DNA of 64,000 nucleotides from Prochilodus magdalenae (Eukaryota; Chordata; Actinopteri; Characiformes; Prochilodontidae). The notes below the pieces were generated by a model, which saw only the letters and a list, made by a program, of their open reading frames with translations, searched no databases and was not told the origin of the DNA. Shown here piece after piece: positions 35,046-48,599 of the stretch. The stretch's first letter is position 1, and every line of letters starts with the position of its first letter. The stretch is from positions 62,001-126,000 of the forward strand of contig JAMWET010005531.1 in the NCBI GenBank assembly GCA_024036415.1. The letters are read 5' to 3'. The position numbers were made by a program, and so were the translations under genes.

Positions 35046-35432
35046 ACATTTGACCAAGCTTGGTGATTAGTGTGGGGTATTTCACTGAGGTTGCCAGTGC
35101 TATGCTGTTAGTTCTATGCGCAGCACTGTTAGCTTGCAGTAACATTCTGTGGAACATGTATAAACCTTTAAGGTTACATCCGTTTTTTTTTTTCCATAAA
35201 GAAAACAGGCGTGGCTCCTTATTAAATTGTGATGCAGACAAAATATGATCTTTAAACCTCAGATCTCAACAACATCCACTGTTTCTGAGTATGCATATAT
35301 GTCATTTTTCTGTGCATGTTATTGATTTTTAACTATAGAACAAAAACAAAACACAACAAAAGCTCAGATCCAAAAGATACAAAGCACTGTGGGTTCTTCA
35401 GTTCTTCACTACACCAGCATTCATGGACCCGT

Positions 35433-38400
35433 TCAGTTGAGGGCAAGACAGAACTCCACTGGCTCTCTGAAACATATAACATAGATGGAACCATTTGTAG
35501 AAGTGTAGAACTAAGGTATAAGACTTACATCAGTTTATATCTTACTTTACAGTTTATAAAATACTTTTGTTCATTTAAACAGTTAAGGAAGAAGACTATG
35601 TGCAGCAATGACTGAGAAGTAAACAGGATACTAGTTTCTATTTTATAATCTAATATATATATACTGTTTAAATATCATTAATAGATGAACTCCTATTGCA
35701 AAGTGTTACCTGATTTTAGTATCATAATGCATTGTAAATCATTATATTAATAGTTAGTAAGCATTAGCATGAAGGGTTTTGTTTCAAACTGCATAATAGA
35801 CCATGTTTAAGAATTGTCATTTTTGCCATGAGATGTTGTACCCTAACATGTATGACATGATTGTCACTGTAGTATTTTCTCCCCTTATACATTGTTCTAG
35901 ATTGTAAACTGTGGGGCTAGTTAAATCAGGAATAAAATCGTGATGTTACATTTGTATAACAGAACAAGGCTACTTGGTACTGATGTGGCAATTCCTGGCT
36001 CTACAAACTGACAAGGACATGTGCACTATAGATACTGTACTTTCATTCTCTTCAGTATTTGTATATATTACTATGGCTTGTACTTACATGGTCTTCTCAG
36101 TGCCAGAATGTTTAGTCTTCTCTGCAGGGCAAAAGAATTGAGAAATCAAAACTTAGAAAGATCGTTAATCACCTTCAGTCACAGTACAGTCAGAATATAA
36201 CTAAACAATCCTTAGGTCTCACAGTGCATGATGTTTTACTTTGAGGATTTTCATTTCACAGCAATGTCTGAACAGGTGTCGAGAAAGAATCGTACTTAAA
36301 GCAGCCAGAGCCAGAATCCAGTCGTTTTGCTGATCACCCCAAAATACCATCCTAAATTATTTTACAGATGTGCCCAGATTCCAGCTATAACTGTAAACCT
36401 TTCTCTGAATAAAACTCTGTAAAAGCCCACGTTAGAAATATGGATCACAAAGTATGAAGAGCAACTTTCTGTGGCTGTTTTGTTTAACTCTATGAATGTA
36501 GACACTAAAAAAGCTCAGGAAAAACTGTATGGCAACCAGAAAAAAAGTTTTGGAATGTGTGTATTTCACTGCATGTGGTTTATAAAGCTGTAGGGTTATT
36601 TTTAGTCTAGATCCTAAATGTACCAGAGCTGCTACAGATGGTTTGATGGGTTTTACTTGAGAGGTAATGATGACTGAGAGGTATGAGAGAGACTGTACCT
36701 GGAGTGTTCACACATTCCCGAGAATCCTGATTGCTTAAAGTTGAGGTCAAATCTGTTGTTCATATAAGAAGAGAAGAAACAAACTGATGATAGTGGTACA
36801 GCATTGTAGCCTGCTGGTCAGCAGGTATAAACAGTGTTTCTGATACAGTGATCTTACTTGAAGGTCTTTCAGTGACAGTGAGGTGAACAGTGACCCCGAC
36901 ATCTCCTGCACTGAACCAGTACCACCCAGCATCACTCTTCTGCAGTCCACTCATCTCCACACTGACGGATCCCTTCCCATCATCACTGATCTTCACTGCT
37001 GAATTCTGGGATGTGACAGTCCTCCCCAATGTGTTGCAGCTCCAGTCTTTAAATCTGCACCACTTCTTCTGTTCATTCTTATATCCAGCACTGTAGAGAC
37101 ACTGGACACGGACACTGCCCCCTTCCTGACCACACACACTGCTGTTTATCACAAACACAGCAGGATCTGAACACAGAGGAAGGAAATTAGTGGTGTAAAC
37201 ACATATAACTTCATACATGACTGAACCTACAGTAAAATAACTCTACTTTTGCACAGAGAGAGGCTCCTTACCTGCACTGACCGTTATATATAAATAATGA
37301 CGGTCATCTGGGACAGAATAGTCACCAATTTCCACAGCACACCAGTAATATCCAGAGTCAGAGTCCTGGAGGCTGTTCAGTTCCACAGTAAACATGTTCT
37401 GAGTCGGATGGTCAGTGACTGATGTTCTTCCTCTTGTGTTTGCATAGGCCACTATTCGACAGGTGGACCAGTAATATCCCGTACACCAGTATTTACTGTG
37501 TAGTTTATATTGCTCATCATAAAAACATGGAACACCGAGAGATCCTCCGCGTTTCACAGCTAAATTCCTCAGTGTCCTTACACTCTCAGAATCTGCAGAA
37601 AGAAAGGTAACTAGTACAGCATTACTGTAGAACTACCTCAGAACCCGTATAAACTTCATGGCAGAGCACAGATGGTTTTTTATTTTCCTATATCTTCCTT
37701 TTTGAGTTTGAGTGTAAGCATAAAACTTCAGTATGCAGAAAACCTCTGCCAAATCTGACACATGTCACACTTCCAGGTTCTCCTAATACCTCCGACTCTT
37801 CAAACTACACTTCCTGAAATCCATCCCTGCATGACACAACCCCTACATGTCAATAATCAACCATCATGAGCTGTTCTTGTCTCCCAAATACTAATGTATC
37901 TCACCTGTTCAGTAGCCTCCTTTTGACTGACTGACTAAACCTGACACTCTGCAAGCGTTGGGTTTAGTCAGTCAATCATTACAGAAAACCAATTTTAATG
38001 ACTGAGCTGACAAATTTAAGGCCGTCTCTGAGTAATCAGGAAAACTTCTTGGACAACAGAATCAGCAGTTTGAGTTGCTCAGCAGTTTCTTTTGATAACC
38101 ATTTTTTATGGATTCAATTAAAATGGTCTGCCTCTAGATAAACTTGTCTGGACAAGTCAAAGCATGGGTCCAACGGGAGGATGCGGGGCGAACTATGCTG
38201 CCTGTACTAACTGTACTGCATGCCTGTACTGCATGCTCCCATCTCTGTGACCTGTGATCCTGTTCAACTCCCAGATCTTCTTCCAAAGACACCACATTAG
38301 AGAACCCAATGCAGAGTCGTTTCATTCTTTGCAGGTTACATAAAGGACTTTGTGTGCACTGTGGTGCTGATGACCATGTTTTACATGACTGTCAGGCTCA

Positions 38401-39434
38401 TCCACAAAGGTCTCAGGTGCCACCCCTGTTAAAGCCTTGTAGAGGCATTGTGGAATATGAGTATTCCCACTCATGGTTGCCAAATTTCCTGCTTTTGCCT
38501 GTCACTCTGTACTGCCAAGAATATTCTTGTGTTCCCAGCTTCAATTCCACAACAGATTTTTTTTCATTAGTTGTCAGTTATAATCATCAAAATTAAAAGA
38601 AAAACATAATTCCATTTTGAATGGAATTACTTAAATAAATCAATGTTTTCATGATATTCTAATTTTATGACCAGCACCTGTATATATTACACCTTCTTGC
38701 CCAGCAGAAAAAGCATTAGTGCTCTTTAGGCCAAAAAGATATAATTCATTCAGGAACCTCAGGGTTTTCTGGAGGAAGTAGGAAACATATACCCAAATAT
38801 GTTGGTCTCTTTAAGGCTTTCAGCAAGATTAATGATATAAGCTTAATGTCACTTATAAGCTTGATCTGCCTCCTCAATATTGTGTCTGTCATGTCTATCG
38901 GCCCAGGCTTGACTTTTGTTTTTTTGGCTTTGTCTCATTCCCTTTTTGCATCTTTTCTTACTTTTTGTCATAAATTCTGGCCCTTTATTTAGCTCCGCTA
39001 ATGTCGAGTTTAGTCTGTCAACCGTTATTTTGTTTTTAAATGATTTATTCAGGCTTTAGAGGGCAGCTGGCAGTAGTGTATGCACACACACACACCACCA
39101 TTTCAGCATGTTCTTATCTCTTCTAACACTGCTTCCTTTTAATCTAACAATCCTAACACGTGCAGCATTGATTACCAACTCAGTAGTATAATCATTCCAT
39201 CATTAAAACACAATAACATATGTAACCATATCTAACCAATGACATATTTGTACCACTTAAATACACATCCGACATTGCAAACTGCAGATGTCTTTGGTAG
39301 ACTGAGGTAGTGTACTTAAAGCAGTGCACACATTATACATTTTACCCAGGGAATAATGGAGAATCGATCTTACCTGAGACACAGAGGAGCAACACTAAGA
39401 GAATTGAAGAGCTCATGAGTGAACAAAAGTACAT
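35433..39434 (-). CDS. Gene D: secreted two-Ig-domain CD300/pIgR-like protein
   Basis: Exons: signal 39434-39374, D1 37592-37272, D2 37166-36858, stalk 36752-36699, tail-1 36121-36088, tail-2 with stop 35466-35433; 813 nt, 270 aa, phases consistent. The start at 39434 (MYFCSLMSSS) is preferred over the in-frame ATG at 39416 because it aligns with genes A and E. D1: VPCFY, KYWCTGYYWSTC, YYWCAVE. D2: VQCLY, KWCRFKDWSC, WYWF (F-strand Cys lost), plus an extra Cys in SSVCGQEGG. The stalk encodes NLTSTLSNQDSRE with a potential N-glycosylation site (NLT) and another Cys. Tail: KTKHSGTEKT, then EPVEFCLALN. No membrane segment. It is transcribed convergently with gene C. Confidence 0.78.
37620..39360. 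other. Gene D intron 1 with repeat relics
   Basis: No exon seen. 38380-38690 looks like the end of an interspersed repeat (terminating ATGACCAGCACCTGTA). 39060-39240 matches intron 1 of gene B. Confidence 0.45.
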
Positions 39435-39463
39435 CTTTCAATAAGAGGCTCTGCTAGCAATTC

Positions 39464-39509
39464 TTTTCCGGCCTCTGAGTATAGTAGTTCTATTACAGGG
39501 TGCTTCCTG
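39464..39509 (-). promoter_or_regulatory. Gene D promoter with ETS-type boxes
   Basis: CTTCCTG at 39503-39509 (CAGGAAG on the gene strand) and TTTTCCGG at 39464-39471 (CCGGAAAA) occupy the positions of the two boxes in genes B, C and E. The proximal site has changed its flank but keeps a GGAA core. Confidence 0.5.
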
Positions 39510-39609
39510 TTCTTGCATTGCATTGTCCGGTCCGTCTCTTGATGTTATCAACAATGTAATAAAAATACATTTTGCTAGATAGATTGGTAGATAGATAGAC
39601 AGATTGACA

Positions 39610-39880
39610 GAAGGATGGTTTGATTCCCTGAGCTGGCAGTAACAATTGGAGTGCCCTTGAGCAAGGTACCTAACCCCCAACTGCTCCCCGGGAGCCACTG
39701 CTCTGGGCAGGTGTGGTCACTGCTCCCTAGTGTGTGTGTGTGTGTGTGTATGTGTGTGTTTCACTTCACAAATGCATGTGGAAGTGTATTAAATGTGAAA
39801 GATGAATTCCTCTGTGTAAGCACAAAGAGCACCAAGTGGCTCAAAGACTGTCTACTTAGAGAATGATTGGCCTCTCCTAA
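39610..39880. repeat. SINE-like repeat
   Basis: Contains GAGCAAGGTACCTAACCCCC, CTGCTCCCCGGGAGCC and CACTGCTCCCTAGTGTGTGT, a combination common in fish short interspersed repeats. It includes a GT-rich microsatellite at 39731-39760. Located just upstream of gene D. Confidence 0.65.
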
Positions 39881-39889
39881 AAAAGAAAA

Positions 39890-41680
39890 GTTTTACTGTT
39901 TTCAACGTTACATATAAATAACGCATCCATGTGGAGTTCTACTGGTCATTTTTGACTGATTATATTGGTATACCACATTTCCAGAACAGCCAGCTGTAAA
40001 GAAAATCAGTAAATATATTTCTCTGTGCCATTTCACGTCACACTACCCTTTACACCGCAGTGACTGAACTGTGGACAAGGTTTGACAAATGGAATTCCCC
40101 TTTAAATCTGCTGACCGCTTCACATCTTAACCACCAGTTAGTAATTGTTATTTTTTTATTTTTTTGCATGTCAATCTAGTGGTCTTTTTCTGACATAGTA
40201 AACAGTTTCTTATCAAGGTTTCAAATCTCACCGGACTCCACAGGCAGAAGTTTGTGGTTTATGAGTAAAGGGGAAGACAGAGACAGAGAGAGGGGCAGAA
40301 CCAGGTCAAAGGATATTATGCAGTTAAATGGCGTTTTTATTTACCCAACAGTGTCCTACTTTTTCCTATTATATTTTTCCAACTGCTGGAGAAAGCTGGA
40401 AAATAGAACATACAGTGTTTAGAAATCATTCTAATCACCCTGGATGCTCTTTCACCAACTACACTAACTGCTTGGTAAGAATGAGGAACCTCCACCTACA
40501 TATTTCTTGTAAACACTTGCTTCCTCCAAGCAACAAGGTAATAGTGAGTTTATAGTTTATTTTTTGTCAGCTGTGGTTGCGTTACTGTAGATCACATGAT
40601 TTTCATGAGCATGGTAGGCAGTGGGAATAATTATACTCAGATCTCGATCCTGGCACCTCTGGAGCTTGTTTATAAGTGGTTGCTTCTTCATGCTGTAAAG
40701 TTTTTAATTTGCATTTTTGAATGAACAACGATCCACGCTCACAGACAAGGGTTTCCAGAAGTGTTGCTGTTGAATCATTGCCGTGTTTGGCTTTGCAACC
40801 TTTCACAAGGTGGTCAAGCCATCTGCATCTGTACATCTAAAAAACTCATCCTCTCCATGGCTTTATGCCTAATCAGGTTATTGACCTGTTAACCTATTCC
40901 TTTAGATGTTCCAGCTGGGTGTTTTGTGGATTACGCGACTTCACCAACAGGGCACAAACACATCAAATGATCTCTTTGTACTGTTTTCAGTTCAAATGTA
41001 GGGTTTTAATGATAACCCTGCATTGCATTGTCCTTGTATTTATTTGCTATATATTTGTCAGAGAGGATGTGTAGCTGTACCCTTACTGAGAAAACAAAAC
41101 AGACACAAAGAAGAAAATCTATCAAAGTTGTTGTGGGGTTCTCAGATTGGCCAGACCTCAACATCAGTGAAACTGCTTTTTTTCTTGATGCTTAGGGGAC
41201 ATTGAAGGTTTTTTAATAATTAAACATCAAATACTGTCTTTTAAAGAGACCTAAAAAAATAAAACCATGTGCATTCTGCAACCTAACATCCAGGCCTATA
41301 CCCTGCAGTAGAACCAAGACAAGCTTGTTGCCTCAACTGGTACCATGGATTGAGACATCTGAGATTTAGGTAGCATTATTTACCTTTGTTGAATGCAGTG
41401 AACCAGAAAAAAAAAAGATGTGTCCATGGTTTTGGTGGTGAACTTCAGGTCATCCACCATCTGGTTGGTTTGTTCACCTTGCAAGAACGAGCCAATCATA
41501 CATATTTACACACCTCTTTAGCTTCACCGCTCTTTATACATTATTTTATTTATTGTATTTGTGTTTATTTTTCCTGTTTATTTTTTTTATTTGTTTATTT
41601 TACTTGCTGAAAGTCTATGTTCTTCTTTCATTTGTTTTATCTGTTTAGGTCATATTTAGTGCATGTGTTGTTTTTTTATA
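39890..41680. other. Spacer upstream of gene D, no gene seen
   Basis: AT-rich sequence with short unsupported open frames, for example in the T-rich 41520-41680. 40420-40840 shares short matches with 60600-60900 (TGAGCATGGTAGG-like and CTCTTTCAC-like pieces) but no conserved frame; not a confident exon. Confidence 0.35.
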
Positions 41681-41682
41681 TA

Positions 41683-42180
41683 CACTGTATTGCTAAAAGT
41701 ATTCACTCGCCCATCCAAATAATTGAATTCACATGTTCCTATCACTTGCATGGTCACAGGTGCATGTGCACTGAACAGTGTGAGCGAGAGAGAGAAGAAA
41801 CGTTAACAGCATAACAGTTTGGGGTGCGGGGTGGTTTGCCAGGTTGTAACCTGTTTGCTCTGCCGCACTGCTGTTATCCGGGATTGTGATGAATGAGGTG
41901 GGTGTGCTCCCCTGCCCAATAAATGGTCTCCAGTACACTGCAGCGATTCACCTTTGGGATGATTTAGAGCAGAAACTGCAAGCCAGGTCTTCATGTCCAA
42001 CATCAGTTTCTGACCTCACAAATGTGCCCATAAATTCCAGTAATCACAAAACCTTATGGAAAGTCTTCCCAGAACAGTTAAAGCTGTTACAGCTGCAAAG
42101 GGTGGGCCAACATAATATTGATGAAGAAAGTTCATATGCCTGTGAAGACAGATGAGTGAATATTTTGGCAAAATAGTGTG
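41683..42180 (+). mobile_element. Internally deleted Tc1-like element
   Basis: Inverted ends CACTGTATTGCTAAAAGTAT (left) and the complement of CACACTATTTTGCCAAAATA (right), flanked by TA. The remaining coding piece is the transposase C-terminus (HLWDDLEQKLQARSS, TSVSDLTN); the middle is deleted. It lies just beyond the 3' end of gene E. Confidence 0.85.
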
Positions 42181-42617
42181 TATATACATCTTGCTTATTT
42201 TGCCTCCCTGCTGTAACCAGGACTATTAGATTTCCTACTTCACCTTTACTGATTCACATGCCTACTAAGTTGCACAAGGTCTGCTGCACTGAAAACCCCA
42301 TTTCTGAAAAGTAGAGATACTTTGTAAATGCAATAAAACAAGTAAATTCTCTTGAATCTTTATTTAATAAAGAAAAGTACATATAAAATTGTTTAAATGT
42401 TTTGAAAGGCCTAATAACGTGTCTATAACTTGATTGTTTATCCATGACCTTTTTAAGCCAAAGTTTAGTCATTATTGCAAACAAAATGTTTGAAAGATTT
42501 TTAAAGAATGAGTCCACGACACAGAGTGCTGTTGCATCTTTTATTCTGCCCACAGCAAAAGCTACAGTGCTGAAGCTCCTTAAATCCCTGACACCTCCTG
42601 GAACTTTCAGGAATCAT

Positions 42618-45600
42618 TCAGGTGTGAGCAAGACAGAATTGCACTGGCTCTCTGAAACATATAAAGCAGGAATAAAGCAGGAATAAATCACAACCTATAT
42701 AAAAGCACAAACAGGAAGAAGCCAGAGGCTTGCATTTAACTGTATAGAGAGAAAAGTTCAACAACATAGACAGGACTTAGACTCCTGCTTTCTGGCTTGA
42801 AACAGCAGTACAGAATTCATCATTCTATCATTTTAGCCAAACGTGCACATCCGTCCAAAGCTGATGTCTTTAAAACTTTATTTTTTTCTAATACTCATAT
42901 GATGGCAGAACTGTTGTGCATCTCTATTAAACACACTTCATTAGCAAGGCCTTAAAGAGTTGACTTCAGACTGTAAGAACAAAAAAAATGCAAATCACTG
43001 CAAAGCTGTGGGCTACCAGTAATTCATTTTGACACTTCTGATCTAATCATTTTAATGGTGCATCTGGATGGTCCAGAGTTCATCACAAGGAAGATGCCTT
43101 CAAACAGCATGGATATAAATGTCATGCCTATTAGTGGTTAACTTGGATGTGTTCCATGTTACATGTGTTTACCAGTGAGTGAATTCTATAATCAAATGCA
43201 AATTCATCAGACTAAGCTGGTAAACAATTTCATCTGACACTTTCTATATCATAAATCATGCAAATGAGTATAACATTAAGCTCACCAGGTAGGGCAGGTA
43301 GAGAACAGGTAGGGCAGTTAGCAGGAGAAAGTAAGAGTTAGCATGAAGGGTGAACATGAAAGGCCAAGTTGACAGGAACATCCAAATGCACCCACCACAA
43401 GCCCTGACCAATGCTGACCTCTTTCATCCTTTCATTCCTACTATGGTTTATACTCACACAGACTTCTCAGTGCCAGAATCTTTAGTCTCCTCTGTAGGGC
43501 AAAAGAATCAAAACATTAAAACTATGCTGTATGATTATTTCACTTACGTCAGTCTGAATGTACCTGCATACCTTTTCTCCCTGCATGATTTTAATATTAG
43601 ATGTTCATATCAGAAGTCTCATCACAGAAATGCCTTAACAGAAAGCAATCAGCTATAACTGTACAGGTCATGATGTCTCCCCGCTCTGGGAAGACTTCAC
43701 TTGGACTCTCCCTGGCACCACCCACTTTCACTACTACTCACACCTGCAGCTGATCCAGACTCATTAAGACTGACATATATACCCCTTTGTTTTTAGGCTC
43801 TTCTTCTAAAGGCTCTGTGGAACTGGTATCTTAAAAAACACTGACACTCTGAAATCACTGCCATCCTAATCACCTTAAATCCGCTGGTAGCTTACATGTA
43901 TGGTCATTTTGGGCTTTCCATGTATGCACAAAGAAGGGCAGGGGGTTTCCCAGAGCAAAGTCTTATTGCCAAATACAACTTACTGAAACTGACTACATTT
44001 TATAAAACCACATTAAGCTGTTTAAGTCTGCCCACTTGCACCACTCAGCCATTAATCACTTCGCAACCCACCTCCACCTAGTCTCCTCCTTCATTTGTCA
44101 AACTAGGTTAATGCTATCTTGTTGTCGCCATCCATCTCTGCTCTGCATTGCTGTGTGATACACATTTTTCCTGCTCTTACTTTAATGTCCTCCCATTTAA
44201 TTAAACATCAGAATGTAAAATGTTCAAAATATTCCCCTGCCAAGTTGGTGACCATGATCACAGCTATTGCTGACGTGAGAAGAAACAAACTGGTGAGAAG
44301 GGTATGAAATTTAGCTCATCAGGTATAAACAGTATTTATGGTACATGTGATCTTACTTGAAGGACTTCCAGTGACAGTGAGGTGAACAGAAACCCCCACA
44401 TCTCCTGCACTGAACCAGTACCACCCAGCATCACTCTTCTGCAGTCCACTCATCTCCACACTGACAGATCCCTTCCCATCATCACTGATCTGCACTGCTG
44501 AATTCTGGGATGTATCAGTCCCCACACTGTAGCACTTCCAGTCTTTAAATCTGCACCACTGCTTCTGCTTATTCTTATATTCAGCGCTGTAGAAACACTG
44601 GACACTGACACTGCCCCCTTCCTGACCACTCACATTGCTGTTTACCACTAACACAACAGGATCTGAATAAGAGGAAGAGAATGAGTGTTTATAAATTAGA
44701 TCTTGCCAAACTTAGGTTACAGTTAAAACTCAATAAGAGAGACATCTTACCTGCACTGACCATAAGGTAAAAATGATGCCTGTTATTAGGGGTCCCTATC
44801 CCTTCAGTTTTCACAATGCACCAGTAAGATCCAGAGTCAGAGTCCTGGAGGCTGTTCAGTTCCACAGTAAACATGTTCTGGGTTGGATGATCAGTGACTG
44901 ATGTTCTTCCTGTTGTGTTTGCATAGGCTACTATTTGACAGGAGAGAAAGTGCCCCCCCTTACACCATAATTTATGGTGCAATGTGTACTGCTCACCATA
45001 GAAACATGGGATACTGAGAGATCCCCCATGTTTTACAGCTATATTTCTCTCCACACTTTCAGAAACTGCAAAAAAGAAGGCAGACAACACAACAGCATTA
45101 CTGAGAACTTACATATTACTCAGGATGAATATAAGCCTTCATGTTGGTTGTGCTTCCAGGTGAGTCTGATGATTTTCTTTTTTTTAAGTTTTCAAATTTG
45201 TTGAAGATTTTGTCTTTAGAAGATGAATTATCTACTACTGTCATCATATCTTTACCATTAGCGTTGACTTCGCGTCTGAGACCTAACAATTGAGCTGGAT
45301 CTTCTCTTTGTGGCCGTGTATGTGGAATTATAACGTGCCACAGTCAAAACCAAATCTGACCCCATGCCTCTGACCTTTAAATGATTATATTAGACTTTAT
45401 AGGAGTGTAAGGACATTTTACATAGCACAACTTTAAATTCAAACACAGTAAGAAATCAATAAATCAGTAAAACATTTCAAATACAACATTTTAGATAAGA
45501 AATAAATGATAACTGCACGGTTCATAAGTGGCTACTTAAGTGTTACTTGCTACTGACTATATCAGTTCTTCTAGGTTTATACTTTGCACACTGATCATTT

Positions 45601-46038
45601 CTCACAACAATGAAAGTGATGATTGAAAATGTTTAATGAACTCTGACAGCTGAGAATCACATTTTAAATTGATTTTTAAAAATAACTTATTACGGTCTTG
45701 TGTAGAATCGTGCAGGGTGTGCACGAGTAGTATCCTCAAGCTGGGCTGTACTATGTCAGGAAAAAGTGCCCATCAGGAGATGATTTGACCAAGTCTTTTT
45801 GATTACTTGAGTTTCTTGTGTTTAAATACACATCATATTATTGTAAAGTCAGGATGTTAGATTATGGCAATATCATGCTATAGAAGGCTAACCAAACTGT
45901 ACCTAAAGCATGAGGAAAATGTGAAGAGCACAACTACAATATACTGTACACTGTAAGTGATGCAGAATTGATCTTACCTGAGGTACAGAGGAGCAATACA
46001 ATGAGAGGTAAAGAACTCATGAGTGAACAGAAGTGCAT
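42618..46038 (-). CDS. Gene E: secreted two-Ig-domain CD300/pIgR-like protein
   Basis: Exons: signal 46038-45978 (MHFCSLMSSLPLIVLLLCTSG split across the junction), D1 45065-44751, D2 44662-44357, tail-1 43491-43458, tail-2 with stop 42651-42618; 750 nt, 249 aa, in phase. D1: IPCFY, LWCKGGHFLSC, SYWCIVK. D2: VQCFY, QWCRFKDWKC, WYWF lacking the F-strand Cys. Tail: ETKDSGTEKS, then EPVQFCLAHT. No stalk exon could be recognised; the likely relic near 44240-44270 lacks a GT donor. No transmembrane exon, so predicted secreted. Start codon context and promoter match gene C. Confidence 0.75.
43700..44310. other. Gene E intron, possible lost stalk exon
   Basis: Between D2 and tail-1. The stretch just 3' of D2 keeps the AGAAGAAACAAACTG flank seen beside the stalk exons of genes A and D, but the exon itself is not recognisable. 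No other gene seen. Confidence 0.4.
45110..45970. other. Gene E intron 1, no gene seen
   Basis: AT-rich intron between signal and D1 exons; nothing recognisable. Confidence 0.5.
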
Positions 46039-46075
46039 GTTGTCTGTAAGAGACGAGTCTCCAATGACGAGTACT

Positions 46076-46120
46076 CTTCCTGCCCCTGATTGAAGCAGTT
46101 CAACTATGGTGCTCTTCCTG
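46076..46120 (-). promoter_or_regulatory. Gene E promoter with two ETS-type boxes
   Basis: CTTCCTG at 46076-46082 and 46114-46120 (CAGGAAG on the gene strand), 38 bp apart and 38 bp from the ATG. The spacing of 38 bp is identical to gene B and near that of gene C (44 bp). Confidence 0.58.
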
Positions 46121-46440
46121 TTTTGTAATTGCCATATTGCAACACTTTCTTGGCTTCCCAGTCACTGGAGCAAACCAACAAGCATACTTTGGCAGTGTGC
46201 AGGACCTACAAGCCAAGCTGCAACATTTTACTGGCAAATTTTACTTCATGCTCAACCGTGTATCATCTTATATCAAAGACAGAGGCAGCCCAACAGGGTA
46301 CTAGAGTTCAATTGTAAACTTTTTCCCCAATAACCTTTCACTCTAATATTGTGAACACTCACATATATAATCATTACATTCACACATGAACAATTTTATT
46401 AAATTGCAACAACTTTATAGTGCAAATTTTTTCTGTCAAT

Positions 46441-47350
46441 GAGTATACACCAATTCCAAAAAAGCCGATGGGTAGGAGATTCACCAAAAAAAAAAAAAAA
46501 AAGTTCCTCAGCGCAAAATTGCTAATTCATTGGATACCCCACCATCTATGGTATGTATTGTCAAAGGATTCCAGGAATATGGAGAGCTCATGATCTTCTG
46601 CATTAAAACCAGGCATGATTCTGTGCTTGGTCCACCGCATGGACCCAGGAACACTTCCAGAAATCATTGTCTATTAACACAATTTGCTGTGCAATACACA
46701 CGTGCAAGTTAGACCTGTATCATGCAAGGAAGAAGCTACATGTCAACACGATCCAGAAACGCAGCTGTCTTCTCTGGGCCAAACTCATTTAAAATGGCAT
46801 TAGGTAAAATGGAAAACTGTTTTGTGGTCAGATGAATCATGTGTGAAATTCATTTTTGGAAACACACACGCCCTGCATACTCGAGAGAGGAGGGACCATT
46901 CAGCTTGTTATCAGTGCACAGATCGAAAGCCTGCATCTCTGATGCTATGGGGTGGCATTAGTGCCTCTGCCGTCGGCAGCTTACACATCTGGAAAGGCTC
47001 CATCAATGCTGAACAGTATATAGACGTTTTAGAGCTACTCGTGCTCCCATCCAGGCAACGTCTCTTTCAGGGAAGGCCTGAAGGATATTTTAAGACAATT
47101 CTAAACTACCTACTGCATCCATCACAACAGCATGGCTTTGCAGAAGAAGAGTCTGGCAACTGAACCGGCCTGACTGCGGTCCAGATCTTTCACCAATAGA
47201 AAATATTTAGTGCATCATAAAAAAAAACAACCAAAAAAACCCTGGACTGTTGAGCAGCCAGAAATCCTACATCAGAGAAGAATAGAGACCGCATTTCTCT
47301 CCCAAAACACTTACAGACTGTTGTTAAAAGAAAGAGAGGATGCACAAAAA
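46441..47350 (+). mobile_element. Tc1-like transposon remnant
   Basis: The plus strand encodes WSDESCVKF, RRDHSACYQCT, LMLWGGIS and LHIWKGSINAEQY, the central part of a Tc1-type transposase. The DNA then loses frame before the third catalytic residue. The left end (AATTCCAAAAAAG) and the right region (ACTGTTGTTAAAAGAAAGAG) resemble ends of the same family. Upstream of gene E. Confidence 0.8.
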
Positions 47351-47359
47351 TCAGTGTCC

Positions 47360-48590
47360 TTCTGGAAAGCACCGTATCCGTCATCATGATACATCATCTT
47401 TATTTGAGTTGCTGGTGTACCGAAATTATCTTTCTTACCTCTGCAGTGAATATACAGAGGCAAATGCCAAAATGAGAACCAGACTGCAGTCAATGTTTAT
47501 TTTTTTAATTTATAATGATGGAGATTCGATATTTCACCAATGAGCCGTTCAGTCTTTTGATGTTTTAGTTTCTGCTAATTACATTTAATTCTCTGCTTTT
47601 CATCTGTTCTCTTCATAGAACATTTTGTTTGTGTGATACAGAATATCCTGCTAAAGTGCAGGTGTGGAGGTGTTTAACATGTTTTTGTTTTGTTCACCAT
47701 AATGTTTGTTTGTGTCCAAATCAATTATATTGTTGATACCACTAAATAAGTACTGGTCGTAAATAATAGCATGTTAAAATAAACATAAACAGCTTTGCAA
47801 AAGACACAGACACATATCAGAAGACTGGCATTTAAACAATCTGGATGGTCCTTTTCTTCCTTGGCATGGAGAACATAAAAGCCATTATTTCCATAAACAA
47901 TCAAAAAAGGTTGATTCATCAGACAACAGCACACGTTTTCCGCAACAGTTTATTTCAAATGAGCTGTGGTTCTGGGCCTTGTTCAATTATGCACAGTTTT
48001 AACTTTAAAACATTTTAACATGTTTAATGACAACCATTTGTCCAAGTATTCTTCATATGTATGTAGCGCCCCAACCAGTAACTTAGTGGAATTACTGTTA
48101 TTTAAATATGGCTGGGGCCCTGGGTTACTCAGTCTTCTTTTAAATGTGGTTAACCTCAAGTGAGCGATAGGCGAGTGAGCTACCTGATGTGACTTAACTG
48201 GTGATTAAAGTGTATAACTATGTGACCAGAACAAACAACACAGTTTTGACTCTGTCAGTTCACTTTACAATATGTCAAAGGATTAAGCATTTAACACAAT
48301 GGAGACAGATACATTATCAGTGCAAAATAAATAAAACAAACCAAAATGGGCCCACACACACCTCACAGCTGTGTAACAGTATCATCTCTAGTTATTACAC
48401 TTCTCAACCCCGCCACCCTTCATTGCAGGCCTGATACGTAGCTCCTGTGCGTGGTGGCCGTAAAACACAAACTGGCCTCTTCACTCAGAAGAGCAGTACA
48501 ACAAAAGAAAGTTACCTCCGCAGGAGTGGCTCTGTCTCTGTACCTCGACTCTCTCTCTCCCTCACTGTGTTGCAACAAGGGAATGAAAGA
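47360..48590. other. Spacer, possible LTR-like sequence at right
   Basis: No gene seen. From about 48060 (TGTAGCGCCCCAACC) the composition changes, and this sequence together with 50020-50560 could be one repeat interrupted by the TIR element at 48.6-50.0 kb. Not proven. Confidence 0.3.
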
Positions 48591-48599
48591 GATTGTCGT

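Noticed and set aside
40603..40836. Possible cytoplasmic exon of another receptor gene near 40.4-40.8 kb
   Set aside because: Resembles parts of the gene G 3' region only in short pieces, with no tyrosine motif or frame conserved.
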